This document shows, piece by piece, positions 27,585-36,475 of a stretch of 64,000 nucleotides of DNA. The notes below the pieces were generated by a model. It was not told the DNA's origin. It saw nothing but the letters and a program-made list of their open reading frames with translations, and searched no databases. The translations under genes and the position numbers were made by a program. The stretch is taken from NCBI RefSeq assembly GCF_040256745.1, contig NZ_CP138335.1, forward strand, positions 248,001 to 312,000, read 5' to 3'. The first letter of the stretch is position 1, and every line of letters begins with the position of its first letter. Source of the stretch: Scrofimicrobium sp. R131 (lineage in GTDB: Bacteria > Actinomycetota > Actinomycetes > Actinomycetales > Actinomycetaceae).

Positions 27585-27659
27585 GATTTCTCCCTTCCAG
27601 TACTACCATCATGCCGCATCTTCGGGCCCGAAGGTATGATGACAGAAAAGGGGGAGAAC

Positions 27660-28229
27660 TTGTCGCGATTAGCACGGGCAGCCACGGTGCTGCTGGTCCT
27701 CAGCCTAGCCGGGTGCACGTCTTCAACGGGCGAGTTTCGGCTGGAGCGCCAATCACTGTGGGTTACCTCCGAAATTCCGGTGGCCGAGTGGGAAACCACC
27801 ACCGAAGCGCCCCCGCCCGAACAGGAAAACTGGGTCCGGCTCGACGGGTCGACCGGCACCCCCTACGGCACCGACTACACCTGCCTGCTGGCGAACCAAT
27901 CCTGGTTTAGCGCCAACCGCCTCCCCGTGCCCGCCACCAAAGAGGACGCGGACAAGTACCGGTCCGAGGGTGCGGTCAAGACCGAGTCGGCCCTCTACCC
28001 CTGGCGAACTGTCAACAACCTGGGAACCGAGAGCTCCTGGGTGGTGGTGCCCGGCACCTGTGAGAGTCGAACTGTCTCAGTCCAGGCGGCCGGCGAACTG
28101 GGCGAAGAGTTTGTCGAGCACCTGCTCACCCCCGAGGGGCAAACCCAAATGGCCGAGGCGGGGCTGGCCTATCCGCTGACCGGACCGGTACCCGCAGACG
28201 TCGAGCGGATCGCACCCAAACCCGAGTAG
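27660..28229 (+). CDS. Lipoprotein, unknown function
   Basis: A 189-residue lipoprotein. TTG 27660 is preferred: GGGGGAG precedes it, it gives MSRLARAATVLLVLSLAGC (lipobox LAGC, Cys19), and the upstream ATG 27636 lies inside a probable -10 box TATGAT (27635-27640). The mature part has two further Cys and a C-terminal stretch ELGEEFVEHLLTPEGQTQMA resembling the end of periplasmic binding proteins. No family assigned. Convergent with and 0 nt from the DUF4921 gene. Confidence 0.65.
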   Translation: MSRLARAATVLLVLSLAGCTSSTGEFRLERQSLWVTSEIPVAEWETTTEAPPPEQENWVRLDGSTGTPYGTDYTCLLANQSWFSANRLPVPATKEDADKYRSEGAVKTESALYPWRTVNNLGTESSWVVVPGTCESRTVSVQAAGELGEEFVEHLLTPEGQTQMAEAGLAYPLTGPVPADVERIAPKPE

Positions 28230-29543
28230 CTACTCCAGGTCGGCGGCGCTCACGCGGCACTCGTCCCCGATCCGGATCGGGGCAATCTTGCCTTCGTCGC
28301 GCAGCTCCTTCAGGCGCGCGACCGTGCGGGCCTGCACCTGCCACGGGTCGATGGTGTTCAGGTAAATCCTGGTTCCACCTTCAAACCCGGCCAGGGTCGA
28401 GATCCGCCACTTGAGCAGGATCCGCCAGCGGACCGGCGTGACGGTGGTCGGGGGCCGGTGGTACCACTCCTCATTGGAGGGAACTTCCGCCCCGGTGGCG
28501 GCGTGGACGGCGTGCAAAATGTCGGAGACCCCGCGCAGCTGCTCCTCGCTGGCCTCCCACGGGTCCACCGGCTTTCCCAGCGGCCAGATCGCCACCGTCG
28601 GATACCGGTGGCCAAACCCGGCCAGCGCAATCGCGTAGTCGTTCTGGGCAATCAGCAGTTGGCGGGTTGCCCCCACCTGCAAGATGTCGGCGTAGATGGA
28701 CGGGTGTTGGCGGATCCGGTCGATCTCGGCCACCGTCTGCACCGACTTCTGGTCGATCGCCACCAGCTGTTTGTGCAGGTGGTCAAAGGAGGCGCCCGCG
28801 GGCTTCAGCCAGTTCTGGAACGCCACCACGTACTTCACGGCAGGATTCAGCTGGTATAGGTCCTGCATGGCCCGCACGGTCATCTGCAGGTACTGGAAGT
28901 GTTCCTCCGGGGTGAGGGTCCCGGACCCGGCCAACTGGGAAGCGTCAGTCGCTCCGTCGGCGTAGTGGCGCCGCGCCACGATCACGTCGTGACCCCCGGA
29001 GAAGAATCCGTTCGCGTACTTCAGTTTCTCCGACTCGCTCATCCGGTCGAAGTCTTCCGCGCTGACCCCAGACGCCAGGATCCGGGCCTTGACCACGCTC
29101 ATGACGTGCTCGTATCCGGTCGAGGAAGCCAGGTACTGGGCCATCCGCCGGTGGGCTGCTTCCGAGGGGGTGTGGTTGTGGTTCAGCATCCAGTATGAGA
29201 ACGAAACGATCTCAAACAGGTTTGGGATCCGGCGAAACTCGGCGGTGGTTTGAAACAGTTCGTCCGCCGAGAGCGCTTGCAGCGTCTTCCACCGACCGTC
29301 CTCCAGTACCAGCCGGGATTTCTCCGGCGGCGTCTCCAGGTAGCGGTTCTGGCAAAAGGCGCACCAGGAGTTCTCCTGCGCGTAGTCGATTGGGTCCGGG
29401 GCTGGAAGGGACGAGGGGAGCGGACGGTCACCTCGCCCGGGGACGGTCCAGACCTCGGTGCCGGACAGCAAATTGGTCTGTTTTACAGTCCCGTCAGCCA
29501 TCCGAACTATTGCTTCGTTGCGATAGTTGTCGCTCAAATCCAT
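28230..29543 (-). CDS. DUF4921 family protein, galactose-1-phosphate uridylyltransferase-like
   Basis: A 437-residue cytoplasmic protein. It carries CAFC (residues 61-64), a CxxC zinc pair as in GalT, and NWLKPAGASFDHLHKQ (244-259), which matches the N...GAS-x2-H-x-H-x-Q nucleotidyl-transfer motif of the GalT/HIT branch; His257 would be the nucleophile. The C-terminal 60 residues look like a small winged-helix or AlpA-like segment (ARTVARLKELRDEGKIAPIRIGDECRV). The substrate is unknown. TAGGCT lies 6 nt before ATG 29543, a leaderless pattern. Confidence 0.7.
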   Translation of the reverse strand: MDLSDNYRNEAIVRMADGTVKQTNLLSGTEVWTVPGRGDRPLPSSLPAPDPIDYAQENSWCAFCQNRYLETPPEKSRLVLEDGRWKTLQALSADELFQTTAEFRRIPNLFEIVSFSYWMLNHNHTPSEAAHRRMAQYLASSTGYEHVMSVVKARILASGVSAEDFDRMSESEKLKYANGFFSGGHDVIVARRHYADGATDASQLAGSGTLTPEEHFQYLQMTVRAMQDLYQLNPAVKYVVAFQNWLKPAGASFDHLHKQLVAIDQKSVQTVAEIDRIRQHPSIYADILQVGATRQLLIAQNDYAIALAGFGHRYPTVAIWPLGKPVDPWEASEEQLRGVSDILHAVHAATGAEVPSNEEWYHRPPTTVTPVRWRILLKWRISTLAGFEGGTRIYLNTIDPWQVQARTVARLKELRDEGKIAPIRIGDECRVSAADLE

Positions 29544-29557
29544 GCCTCTAGCCTAGC

Positions 29558-31117
29558 CTATCGGGAGTACGCGACCTCCGGAACAGCCCCGTCAAAGAGC
29601 TGATCGATCGTGACCAGGGTGAAGCCCCGATCGCGCAATTGAGCCAAAATCTTCGGGATCGCCGCCGTCGTGGTGGCGTGAATGTCGTGCATGAGGACAA
29701 TGTCACCGGGATCGGGGTCGGTGGCGGCGGACCGGATCAGGTCTTCCTCCGGCGGCTCGCGCCAATCCTGAGTGTCGATGTCCCACAGCACGAACGGCAG
29801 TTGGATCCGTTCCTGCAAAACCTGGTTCCAGTCGCCGTACGGGGGTCGGACCAGTGCGGGGCTGACCCCGCTGGCGGAGACAATCGCGGCGGTGGTATCG
29901 GATATCTCCTTGCTAGCTGCTTCGAGGGGCAACTTGGTCAACGAGGGGTGTCCCCAGGTGTGGTTCCCGAGCTGGTGGCCGGCAGCCACCTCGTCGGCCA
30001 CCACCTGGGGTAGGGCTGCCACGTTTTTCCCGATCAGGAAGAAGGTGGCGGCGCTGTCGTGGGCGGCGAGGTCCTGCAGCAGCTGGGGGGTGTTGGAGGA
30101 GGGGCCGTCATCAAAAGTGAGGGCCAGGCACGGGACCAGATCGCAGTCGACAAAGGCTTGGCCCGCGTTCACCTGCGGAGTTCCTGCCCATGGCTGCGCG
30201 ATCGAGCTGGCGATGGCTCGGCCCAGATCCGTCAGGTATTTCTGGGCCAACTGAGGGGACAGTCGGAGGCTGAACGGGGTGGGTGGGGGTGCGTCCTCAC
30301 GCCGAGGGTGGGCGGCAAAGAACCCCTGGTCGACGGTCAGCAGCAGGGAGCCGTCGGGCCCAAACTGGATGGCACTGACGTGGTCGCGCAGCAGCGGCGC
30401 CCCCTCGGGGGGAGTCAGGGCGCCGGTCAGCTGCCCGATCGGGGCCGCCAGCTTCTCAGCCTGCTGGTACAGGTCCGGTAGGCGCTCGGCGTCCAGCAGC
30501 TCGGCTTCGCGCGCCACCCGATCGGTGCCCGTTTCGGTGTACAGGGTTTCGACCGTGTCTGAGGTGACCTGCCCGCCGTGGCTGCGGATGAACCGCAGCC
30601 GCTCCCCAAAGTGCGGGCCGGCGGCCAGGACCGGATCGCAAACAATGGTTAGGGCGGTACCCGGGGGTGCCAGGTCGGGGTCGGACACGATCTGCTCGGC
30701 ACTTCGAAAGGTGGACCCGGGAACGCAACCTCGATCGGACAGTCCGGCCGGGGCTGGGGGCGCCTCCGGGGTGTAGTCGGTGCCCAACTCGGCTGTCAGC
30801 GCCTCGATCTGCTGCTTGACCACCTCGGCCAGTTTCCGGTTGAACTCTTTCGCGCCGGGCAGATCCGCCCACCGAGCTGAGATTCCCGCCGAGTTCAAAA
30901 TTCGTTGGCCCCGCAGGCCCGGCACGCTCACCCCGGCGGCCGGATAGCTGGCGTCCAGCACGGTCAGCGGGGGCAGGGGCGGGGCGGTAGGGCGAGGCTG
31001 GTCGGGATGACCCTCAGCGTCAGACTGCCCGGAACGAGGGGCGGTCGCGGTACACGCGGAGAGGGTAGCGGTCAAAGCCACCAGCAAGATGCCGGTCATC
31101 CACCGTCGCCTAATCAT
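29558..31117 (-). CDS. Lipoprotein polysaccharide deacetylase (NodB family)
   Basis: A 519-residue lipoprotein. ATG 31117 has GGAGGA just upstream and gives MIRRRWMTGILLVALTATLSAC (Cys22). Residues about 45-310 form an N-terminal domain of the kind found in DUF3298/RsiV-like proteins. Residues about 320-519 are a NodB deacetylase with TFDDGP, HTWGHP, RPPYG and LMHDIH, the full catalytic set. It probably trims N-acetyl groups from peptidoglycan or a surface glycan outside the membrane. Ends 14 nt upstream of the DUF4921 start region. Confidence 0.9.
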   Translation of the reverse strand: MIRRRWMTGILLVALTATLSACTATAPRSGQSDAEGHPDQPRPTAPPLPPLTVLDASYPAAGVSVPGLRGQRILNSAGISARWADLPGAKEFNRKLAEVVKQQIEALTAELGTDYTPEAPPAPAGLSDRGCVPGSTFRSAEQIVSDPDLAPPGTALTIVCDPVLAAGPHFGERLRFIRSHGGQVTSDTVETLYTETGTDRVAREAELLDAERLPDLYQQAEKLAAPIGQLTGALTPPEGAPLLRDHVSAIQFGPDGSLLLTVDQGFFAAHPRREDAPPPTPFSLRLSPQLAQKYLTDLGRAIASSIAQPWAGTPQVNAGQAFVDCDLVPCLALTFDDGPSSNTPQLLQDLAAHDSAATFFLIGKNVAALPQVVADEVAAGHQLGNHTWGHPSLTKLPLEAASKEISDTTAAIVSASGVSPALVRPPYGDWNQVLQERIQLPFVLWDIDTQDWREPPEEDLIRSAATDPDPGDIVLMHDIHATTTAAIPKILAQLRDRGFTLVTIDQLFDGAVPEVAYSR

Positions 31118-31151
31118 TGGGTCCTCCATCACCTAACGATTAGGGCAATTA

Positions 31152-31979
31152 TCAACCCCTGGTTAGTGGGTGTCCACCGGTGCGACCGGCCTCCCCTCGA
31201 TCAAGCTGGTCAATTAACGCCATTTCTGTTGCGGTTAGACGGAAGTCAAAGAGGTCCAAGTTTTCCCGCTGCCGGGCCGGGGTGGAAGCTTTGGGCAGGA
31301 CGACGTGGCCGGTCTGCAGCCCCCACCGGAGCGCCACCTGGGCGGGACTTTTGCCGTATTTGGCACCGATTTCGCCCAGGGTGGGGTCGGTGGTGGTGCC
31401 GCCGCGTGCCAGGGGCGACCAGGCTTCAAACACAATGGAATGCTCGCGGGCACACGCCTCTACCCGCTCATTGTGAAAGAAGGGATGGGACTCGACCTGA
31501 ATTACGTGCGGGACCACCTCGGTATTGGCCAAAATCGTTTCGATGTGTTCCGGTTCAAAATTTGACAGTCCGATCGCCCGGGCCTGCCCGGAATGATGCA
31601 GCTCTTCCAGTTGGCGCCAGGTGGTGACGAAGTCTCCCCCGTAGCGCATGGGCAGGGGCCAGTGAATCAGGAACAGGTCGACGTAGTCGGTCTGCAGGTC
31701 CTCCAGCGTCTGTTGCCAGGAGGCGGAGAACTCCGGCTCCCGGTGATTGGGGTTGTCCAGCTTCGAGGTGATGAACAGGTCGGAACGAGCCAGACCGGAC
31801 CCGGTCCAGGCGCGCCCCACCTCCGCCTCGTTGCCGTACATTTGGGCGGTGTCCAGATGGCGGTAGCCGACCTCCAGGGCCGACTCAACAATCTCCTGCG
31901 CCCGATCGGCGACCTTGTAGGTGCCGAACCCAACCATTGGTAGTTTGGCCCCAGTGGCCAGTTCAACGGCGTCGATCAC
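31152..31979 (-). CDS. Aldo/keto reductase
   Basis: A 275-residue NADPH-dependent AKR with the full family set: GFGTYKV, HLDTAQMYGNE (catalytic Asp-Tyr), TSKL (Lys), DLFLIHWP (His) and IGLSNF. It resembles 2,5-diketo-gluconate reductase-type enzymes. GTG 31979 with GAGGAG upstream overlaps the S4-protein gene by 17 nt, so it sits in a minus-strand operon with it. The natural substrate is unknown. Confidence 0.9.
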   Translation of the reverse strand: MIDAVELATGAKLPMVGFGTYKVADRAQEIVESALEVGYRHLDTAQMYGNEAEVGRAWTGSGLARSDLFITSKLDNPNHREPEFSASWQQTLEDLQTDYVDLFLIHWPLPMRYGGDFVTTWRQLEELHHSGQARAIGLSNFEPEHIETILANTEVVPHVIQVESHPFFHNERVEACAREHSIVFEAWSPLARGGTTTDPTLGEIGAKYGKSPAQVALRWGLQTGHVVLPKASTPARQRENLDLFDFRLTATEMALIDQLDRGEAGRTGGHPLTRG

Positions 31980-32340
31980 GAGCCCACTCCTCTCCGCGCA
32001 GCGCTTCCAGCTGGCGTCGTTCTTTCTTGGTCGGTCTGCCCGCCCCCTTGTCGCGCACCGCGACCGGAATGTATCGGGGCCGAGGCGGGGTCAGGTCCTG
32101 GTAGCACTGCTGGGCGGCCGGTGCCCCCAGCCGCTTCGGGGGCAGGTCCAGCACCCGCAGGATCCGATCAAAACCCTGAATCCGAAGGCGAACCTCGTCG
32201 CCCACCCGCACCGGCGCGGAGGCCTTGGCCGGCTCCCCGTTGATCCGCACGTGGCCGGCTCGGGCCGCCGAGGTGGCCAGCGAGCGAGACTTCAACTGGC
32301 GGGTGGCCCACAGCCAGATGTCGACCCGCAGCTTGTCCAT
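31963..32340 (-). CDS. S4-domain RNA-binding protein (HslR/Hsp15-like)
   Basis: A 125-residue basic protein. An S4 domain spans about residues 1-60 (RVDIWLWATRQLKSRSLATSAARAGHVRINGEPAKAS), followed by a basic tail GRPTKKERRQLEAL. Hsp15-type proteins bind the 50S subunit carrying stalled peptidyl-tRNA. It starts 2 nt after the previous minus-strand gene ends. Confidence 0.88.
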   Translation of the reverse strand: MDKLRVDIWLWATRQLKSRSLATSAARAGHVRINGEPAKASAPVRVGDEVRLRIQGFDRILRVLDLPPKRLGAPAAQQCYQDLTPPRPRYIPVAVRDKGAGRPTKKERRQLEALRGEEWARDRRR

Positions 32341-32342
32341 GG

Positions 32343-33137
32343 CTAGTCCACCTGCACCAGCAGCATCTCGGGGCTGGCTAGGGTGAGCACCGAGGCGGCG
32401 TTGAACGCGGCCAGGGCGGTCACGAGGCGCTCGCTCGGGGCCGGGACCAGCTCGGCCAGGGCCGCGGCTGAAGCCGGGAATGCCCAGGCGTCCACGACGA
32501 AAGCCTGGGGGGCGGGCCGGTAGGCCTCGGCCAGGGCGGGCGTGTTCAGGGTGGTGCCCCTCCGGTAGTTCAGCACGGTGGCCGACTCCGCGTGATCCCC
32601 CACCAGGTCCAGGATCTGCGCGTTGGGGGCAGCTGCTACCGCCTCAACCAGGTCCGTGCCGCTCTGGGTGACCAGGCCGGCCACCTCTTCCACCCGCTCA
32701 ACCAGGGTGGCATCCATTCGCCCGGCATCCATCAGGTTGAGTAGGTGCTGGGCGTGACCGCGCTGCTCCAGCAGGTTCCCCAGGATTGGAACCAGGCCGT
32801 CGGCGGCCCCGCATCCACTGCCGGTTCCGGGGCCGCGATGCGCCCCAATCGCGAGGCCGGCCCGGTCCAACCCGGACACCACCTCGTCCAAAGCGGGCAG
32901 CTCCGTGCCGGGCGGGGTGGCCAGGGCCGCGGCCACCCACAGGCCGACGGTTCCCCCGGCGGAACGCGGGGTGAGTCGGAAGGGACCTTCGTGAGCGGGC
33001 CGCCCGTCGATACAGAGGGCAGGAATCTGCCCCTCGGCTGCGGTCAGCCACTGGCCGGTGACCAGCTCCATCAGGAACTCGGGATCGTCGGAGTATTCGT
33101 TCGGGCCAATCGAGCCCACGGCACCTTCGAGGTTCAT
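32343..33137 (-). CDS. Unrecognised protein with carbonic-anhydrase-like CxDxR...H...C residues
   Basis: A 264-residue cytoplasmic protein without signal or membrane helix. It contains CIDGR (Cys42, Asp44, Arg46), then SAGGTVGLW, and AHRGPGTGSGCGAADG with His100 and Cys109. A CxDxR motif followed by His and Cys is the metal site and Asp-Arg dyad of beta-type carbonic anhydrases; the spacing (58 and 9 residues) is nearer the cadmium/zeta class than the usual HxxC. The family is not otherwise recognised, so this is a hypothesis. ATG 33137 has TAGGAT exactly 6 nt upstream (leaderless pattern). First gene of the operon with the S4 protein and aldo/keto reductase. Confidence 0.55.
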   Translation of the reverse strand: MNLEGAVGSIGPNEYSDDPEFLMELVTGQWLTAAEGQIPALCIDGRPAHEGPFRLTPRSAGGTVGLWVAAALATPPGTELPALDEVVSGLDRAGLAIGAHRGPGTGSGCGAADGLVPILGNLLEQRGHAQHLLNLMDAGRMDATLVERVEEVAGLVTQSGTDLVEAVAAAPNAQILDLVGDHAESATVLNYRRGTTLNTPALAEAYRPAPQAFVVDAWAFPASAAALAELVPAPSERLVTALAAFNAASVLTLASPEMLLVQVD

Positions 33138-33170
33138 GGTCCCATCCTAGCGGCCTACTACAGTGGAGGG
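33138..33170. promoter_or_regulatory. Compact divergent leaderless promoters
   Basis: Only 33 bp separate two divergent starts. Minus-strand TAGGAT (33144-33149) lies 6 nt from ATG 33137 and plus-strand TACAGT (33159-33164) lies 6 nt from GTG 33171. Both -10 boxes thus fit inside the gap with the start codon at the expected transcription start. Confidence 0.6.
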
Positions 33171-34745
33171 GTGGAGACAATTCTGGCGCAACAACCGCTG
33201 CTCACCCTGTTCATCGTGGTTGCTCTTGGTGCGGCCATCGGCGCGATCCGACTGGGCCCGGTGCGACTGGGAGCGGCCGGAGCCCTGTTCGTGGGACTGG
33301 CCCTGTCGGCCGCCTCGCCCAGCCTGGCCAACGACTGGACCATCGTTCAGCAGTTGGGCCTGCTCCTCTTCGTCTACACGGTGGGCATTGCCGCCGGCGC
33401 GACCATTCGCTCCGGTCTGAAGGAAAACCTTTCCCTCCTGCTGCTGGCCGGGCTGGCCTCGCTGGTGGGGGCGGTGGTGATCGCGGCGGGGGCCGGGCTG
33501 CTCCACCTGCCGGCCCCGCTGAGCGCCGGCCTGTTTACCGGGGCGTTGACGGCGGCCCCGGCCCTGGACGCTGCCACCCGGCTGACCGGGTCGGCCGACC
33601 CGGCGGTGGGCTACTCGTTCGCCTATCCGCTCGGCGCGCTGGTCGGGGTGATTCTCGTGTCGATCGTGGCGGGCCGCCCGTGGCGGGGCCGGCGGGACAC
33701 GCCTTCGCTCGCGGGCCGGGGCCTACACGCTGTCACGGTGCGCGTGGCCGAATCGGTGAACCCCCGCGAAATTGCTGCGTGGGCGGATCAGCGGATCCGC
33801 CTGTCCTACGTTGAACGGGAGGGAACCACCCGGGTCCTGATTCCGGGTGAGGACCTGCGCGCCGGGGACCTGGTGGTGATGGTGGGTGAGCCGGGTTCGG
33901 TCGAGGAAACCGCCCGCGAGATTGGGGACATTGCGGCCGATCACCTGGCCGACCATCGCGACGAGGTCGAGTTTGAGCGGATGGTGCTTTCCAACCCGGA
34001 CCTGGCCGGACGCGAGGTGGGTGAGCTGAACCTGCCCGCCCGCTTTGGAGCGGTGGTGACCCGGGTTCGCCGCGGCGACCTGGACCTGCTGGCCCGCGAC
34101 GATCTGGCGCTGCAACTGGGCGATCAGGTGGCGGTGGTGGTGGCCCGCGATCACCTGCAGGCGGTCCGCGATCACTTCGGGGACTCCCAGCGACAGGTGT
34201 CCGAGGTGGACGCGCTCGCCTTGGGCGTGGGCCTGGTCCTCGGTCTGCTGCTGGGGATGGTCAGCTTGCCGCTGCCCGGGGGCGAATCGTTTGCGTTGGG
34301 GGCGGCGGCCGGCCCCCTGGTAATGGGCATGGTGCTGGGATCTTTCCGGCGGACCGGTCCGCTGGTGTGGACCCTGCCGGATTCGGCCAATCTCACAATT
34401 CGGCAGTTGGGGCTGCTCTTCTTCCTGGCCGCGCTAGGGCTGGGGGCGGGGCCGCAGGTGGCTCAGCTGCTGCGGTCACCCTCGGCCTGGCCGGCGTTGA
34501 TCATTTCGGTGGCCGCGGTCCTGGTCGCGTGCCTAGTCGTGCTGGTCGGGGGCCGGTTGGCCGGAATGTCGGCGCCTCGAACTGCCGGTGGCATTGCCGG
34601 TTTCCTCGGGCAGCCGGCGGTGCTGCAGGCGGCCAATTCTCGGGTGCGGGACGAGCGGGTTGAGTCCGCCTACTCGACCCTGTTTGCCGCTTCGATCGTG
34701 GTCAAAATCCTGCTGGTTCCGCTGGTGGTGGCGGTTCTGAGCTAA
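33171..34745 (+). CDS. AspT/YidE-type membrane transporter with TrkA-C domains
   Basis: A 524-residue protein: about five N-terminal membrane helices, a cytoplasmic middle with two TrkA-C (RCK_C) domains (about residues 180-330) and about five C-terminal helices, the layout of the aspartate:alanine exchanger/YidE duplication family. Substrates are typically dicarboxylates, but here unknown. GTG 33171 is chosen because it begins the first helix and has TACAGT 6 nt upstream; a GGAGG only 2 nt away is too close to act as ribosome site. Confidence 0.82.
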   Translation: METILAQQPLLTLFIVVALGAAIGAIRLGPVRLGAAGALFVGLALSAASPSLANDWTIVQQLGLLLFVYTVGIAAGATIRSGLKENLSLLLLAGLASLVGAVVIAAGAGLLHLPAPLSAGLFTGALTAAPALDAATRLTGSADPAVGYSFAYPLGALVGVILVSIVAGRPWRGRRDTPSLAGRGLHAVTVRVAESVNPREIAAWADQRIRLSYVEREGTTRVLIPGEDLRAGDLVVMVGEPGSVEETAREIGDIAADHLADHRDEVEFERMVLSNPDLAGREVGELNLPARFGAVVTRVRRGDLDLLARDDLALQLGDQVAVVVARDHLQAVRDHFGDSQRQVSEVDALALGVGLVLGLLLGMVSLPLPGGESFALGAAAGPLVMGMVLGSFRRTGPLVWTLPDSANLTIRQLGLLFFLAALGLGAGPQVAQLLRSPSAWPALIISVAAVLVACLVVLVGGRLAGMSAPRTAGGIAGFLGQPAVLQAANSRVRDERVESAYSTLFAASIVVKILLVPLVVAVLS

Positions 34746-34816
34746 CTGCCCCTCCCATCCAGCCAAACCATGAGGTTAGACTTACCTAAGTGCGAGTTGA
34801 GCTGGAGGCAAGAGGC

Positions 34817-36475
34817 ATGCAAAAAACCAGGGTCAAAGCCATCTCCGCCCAGGGGAGCAGAGACACGAAACTAGTGGGGTTGGCGCGGCTGGGATCCGCG
34901 ATCTGCTGGGGCGGCGCCCTGGTGGCGGCCGGACACCTGTTTGACCACCGGTCGGTGGGGACGCTGATTGTCGGCGTCGTCTTCGCCGTGGCCGCGGGGT
35001 TGTTGGCCGCCGCCGAAATTGTCGGTGGGGGCCGCGCTGCCCGCAGCGAAGAACGGCGGCTGCGTCAAGCGCTGCTGGCGCGCCAGTTCCGGTCGGTGGA
35101 CGAGGCGGTGTCGGCTCGGGAGGAGTTTCCCCCGGGCCGGGTTATCCAAATGCTCACCGACGGGGTGGAGCGGGTGACCGAGTTCCGCCAGGTTTACTTC
35201 GGCTCGACCCTGGCCGCCATGATGATTCCGGTGGTGGCCCTGCTCTACATCGGTATCTTCATCGACCCGGTGGTGGGATTTGTCGGACTGATTTTGGTGC
35301 CGGTGATTCCGCTGGCCGTCGGTGGGTTCCTGCGGCTGTTCCGCCGCACCTCGGCCAACTCTCGGCGCCAGCGGGGCGCGCTGGCGGGCCGCTACCTGGA
35401 TGCGATCCGGAACCTGGTTACCATTCGCATGTTTGGGGCCGGCGAGCGGATCGAGCGGGAGCTGCGGGCGGACGGCGAGCACAACCGGCGCATGATCATG
35501 CGTCTGCTCGGCGGGAACCAGGTGGTGATCATCGTGATGGACGGGATCTTCTCCCTGGTCCTGATCTGCGCCATTGCCTGGCTGACCGTGATCCGCGGGG
35601 TGAGCCCCGGGGAGGGCCTGACGATCATGCTTTTGACCGTGCTGATGCTCGAACCCCTCCAGCAGGTGGCCGGGTTCTTCTACATCGGGATGGGTGGCCT
35701 CGCCTCCCAAAAGGAAATTGGGGCCTACCTGCGGGCCAACGGCCTGGCCTCGGTGGACGAGGCGGCGGCCCAACTGGGCGACCTGGCCCCGGAGGTTGGC
35801 ACCCACAGCGGCCCCGACATTGCCGTCGACGGGGTTCGATTCAGCTACGGGCAGGGCGAGGTGCTGCGCGGCGTCAGCCTGGAGGTTCCCTGCGGAACCC
35901 GGGCCGCCCTGGTTGGCCCCTCCGGAGTGGGTAAATCCACCCTGATCGGGCTGCTGCGCGGCTCGCTGCCGGCCCAGGAGGGCAGTATCCGGGTGGCGGG
36001 CAAACCCATCTCCGAGCTGACCCCGCGCCAGGTGCGCGGGCTCTCCGCCTCGGTCTCCCAGTCCACCTGGATGTTCACCGGCACCATCGCCGACAACTTG
36101 CGGTTGGCTCGGCCCCAAGCCACCGAAGCGGAAATGTGGGAGGCGCTGGAGCTGGCCCACGTTGCCGAAGAGGTTCGGCGGATGCCGCGGGGACTGGAAA
36201 CCTACCTGGGTGAGGGGGCGCAGTTGGTCTCTGGTGGACAGGCGCAGCGGATCTCGCTGGCGCGGGCCCTGCTGTCCGGACGCCGCATCCTGATCTTGGA
36301 TGAGCCCACCTCCCAGGTCGATATCGAATCCGAATCGCGCATCATCGAGGCTCTGTCGAGCCTGCCCTCCGACTGGACGGTGCTGGTTTCCACCCACCGC
36401 CTGGCCCTGCTGGACATTGCTGACCGGGTTTACGAGATGGACGGTGGCCACCTGAAGGAGAAGCAGCATGCCTAA
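34817..36475 (+). CDS. cydD: Thiol reductant ABC exporter subunit CydD
   Basis: A 552-residue half-transporter: membrane domain with six helices (about 1-300) and ATPase with Walker A GPSGVGKST, signature LVSGGQAQR and Walker B LILDEPTSQVD. CydDC exports glutathione/cysteine-type thiols and is needed to assemble cytochrome bd. ATG 34817 has GGAGG 8 nt upstream. GTG 34790 is an alternative: TAGACT (34777-34782) lies 7 nt before it, which could equally mark the transcription start of a 27-nt leader. Overlaps cydC by 8 nt. Confidence 0.85.
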   Translation: MQKTRVKAISAQGSRDTKLVGLARLGSAICWGGALVAAGHLFDHRSVGTLIVGVVFAVAAGLLAAAEIVGGGRAARSEERRLRQALLARQFRSVDEAVSAREEFPPGRVIQMLTDGVERVTEFRQVYFGSTLAAMMIPVVALLYIGIFIDPVVGFVGLILVPVIPLAVGGFLRLFRRTSANSRRQRGALAGRYLDAIRNLVTIRMFGAGERIERELRADGEHNRRMIMRLLGGNQVVIIVMDGIFSLVLICAIAWLTVIRGVSPGEGLTIMLLTVLMLEPLQQVAGFFYIGMGGLASQKEIGAYLRANGLASVDEAAAQLGDLAPEVGTHSGPDIAVDGVRFSYGQGEVLRGVSLEVPCGTRAALVGPSGVGKSTLIGLLRGSLPAQEGSIRVAGKPISELTPRQVRGLSASVSQSTWMFTGTIADNLRLARPQATEAEMWEALELAHVAEEVRRMPRGLETYLGEGAQLVSGGQAQRISLARALLSGRRILILDEPTSQVDIESESRIIEALSSLPSDWTVLVSTHRLALLDIADRVYEMDGGHLKEKQHA

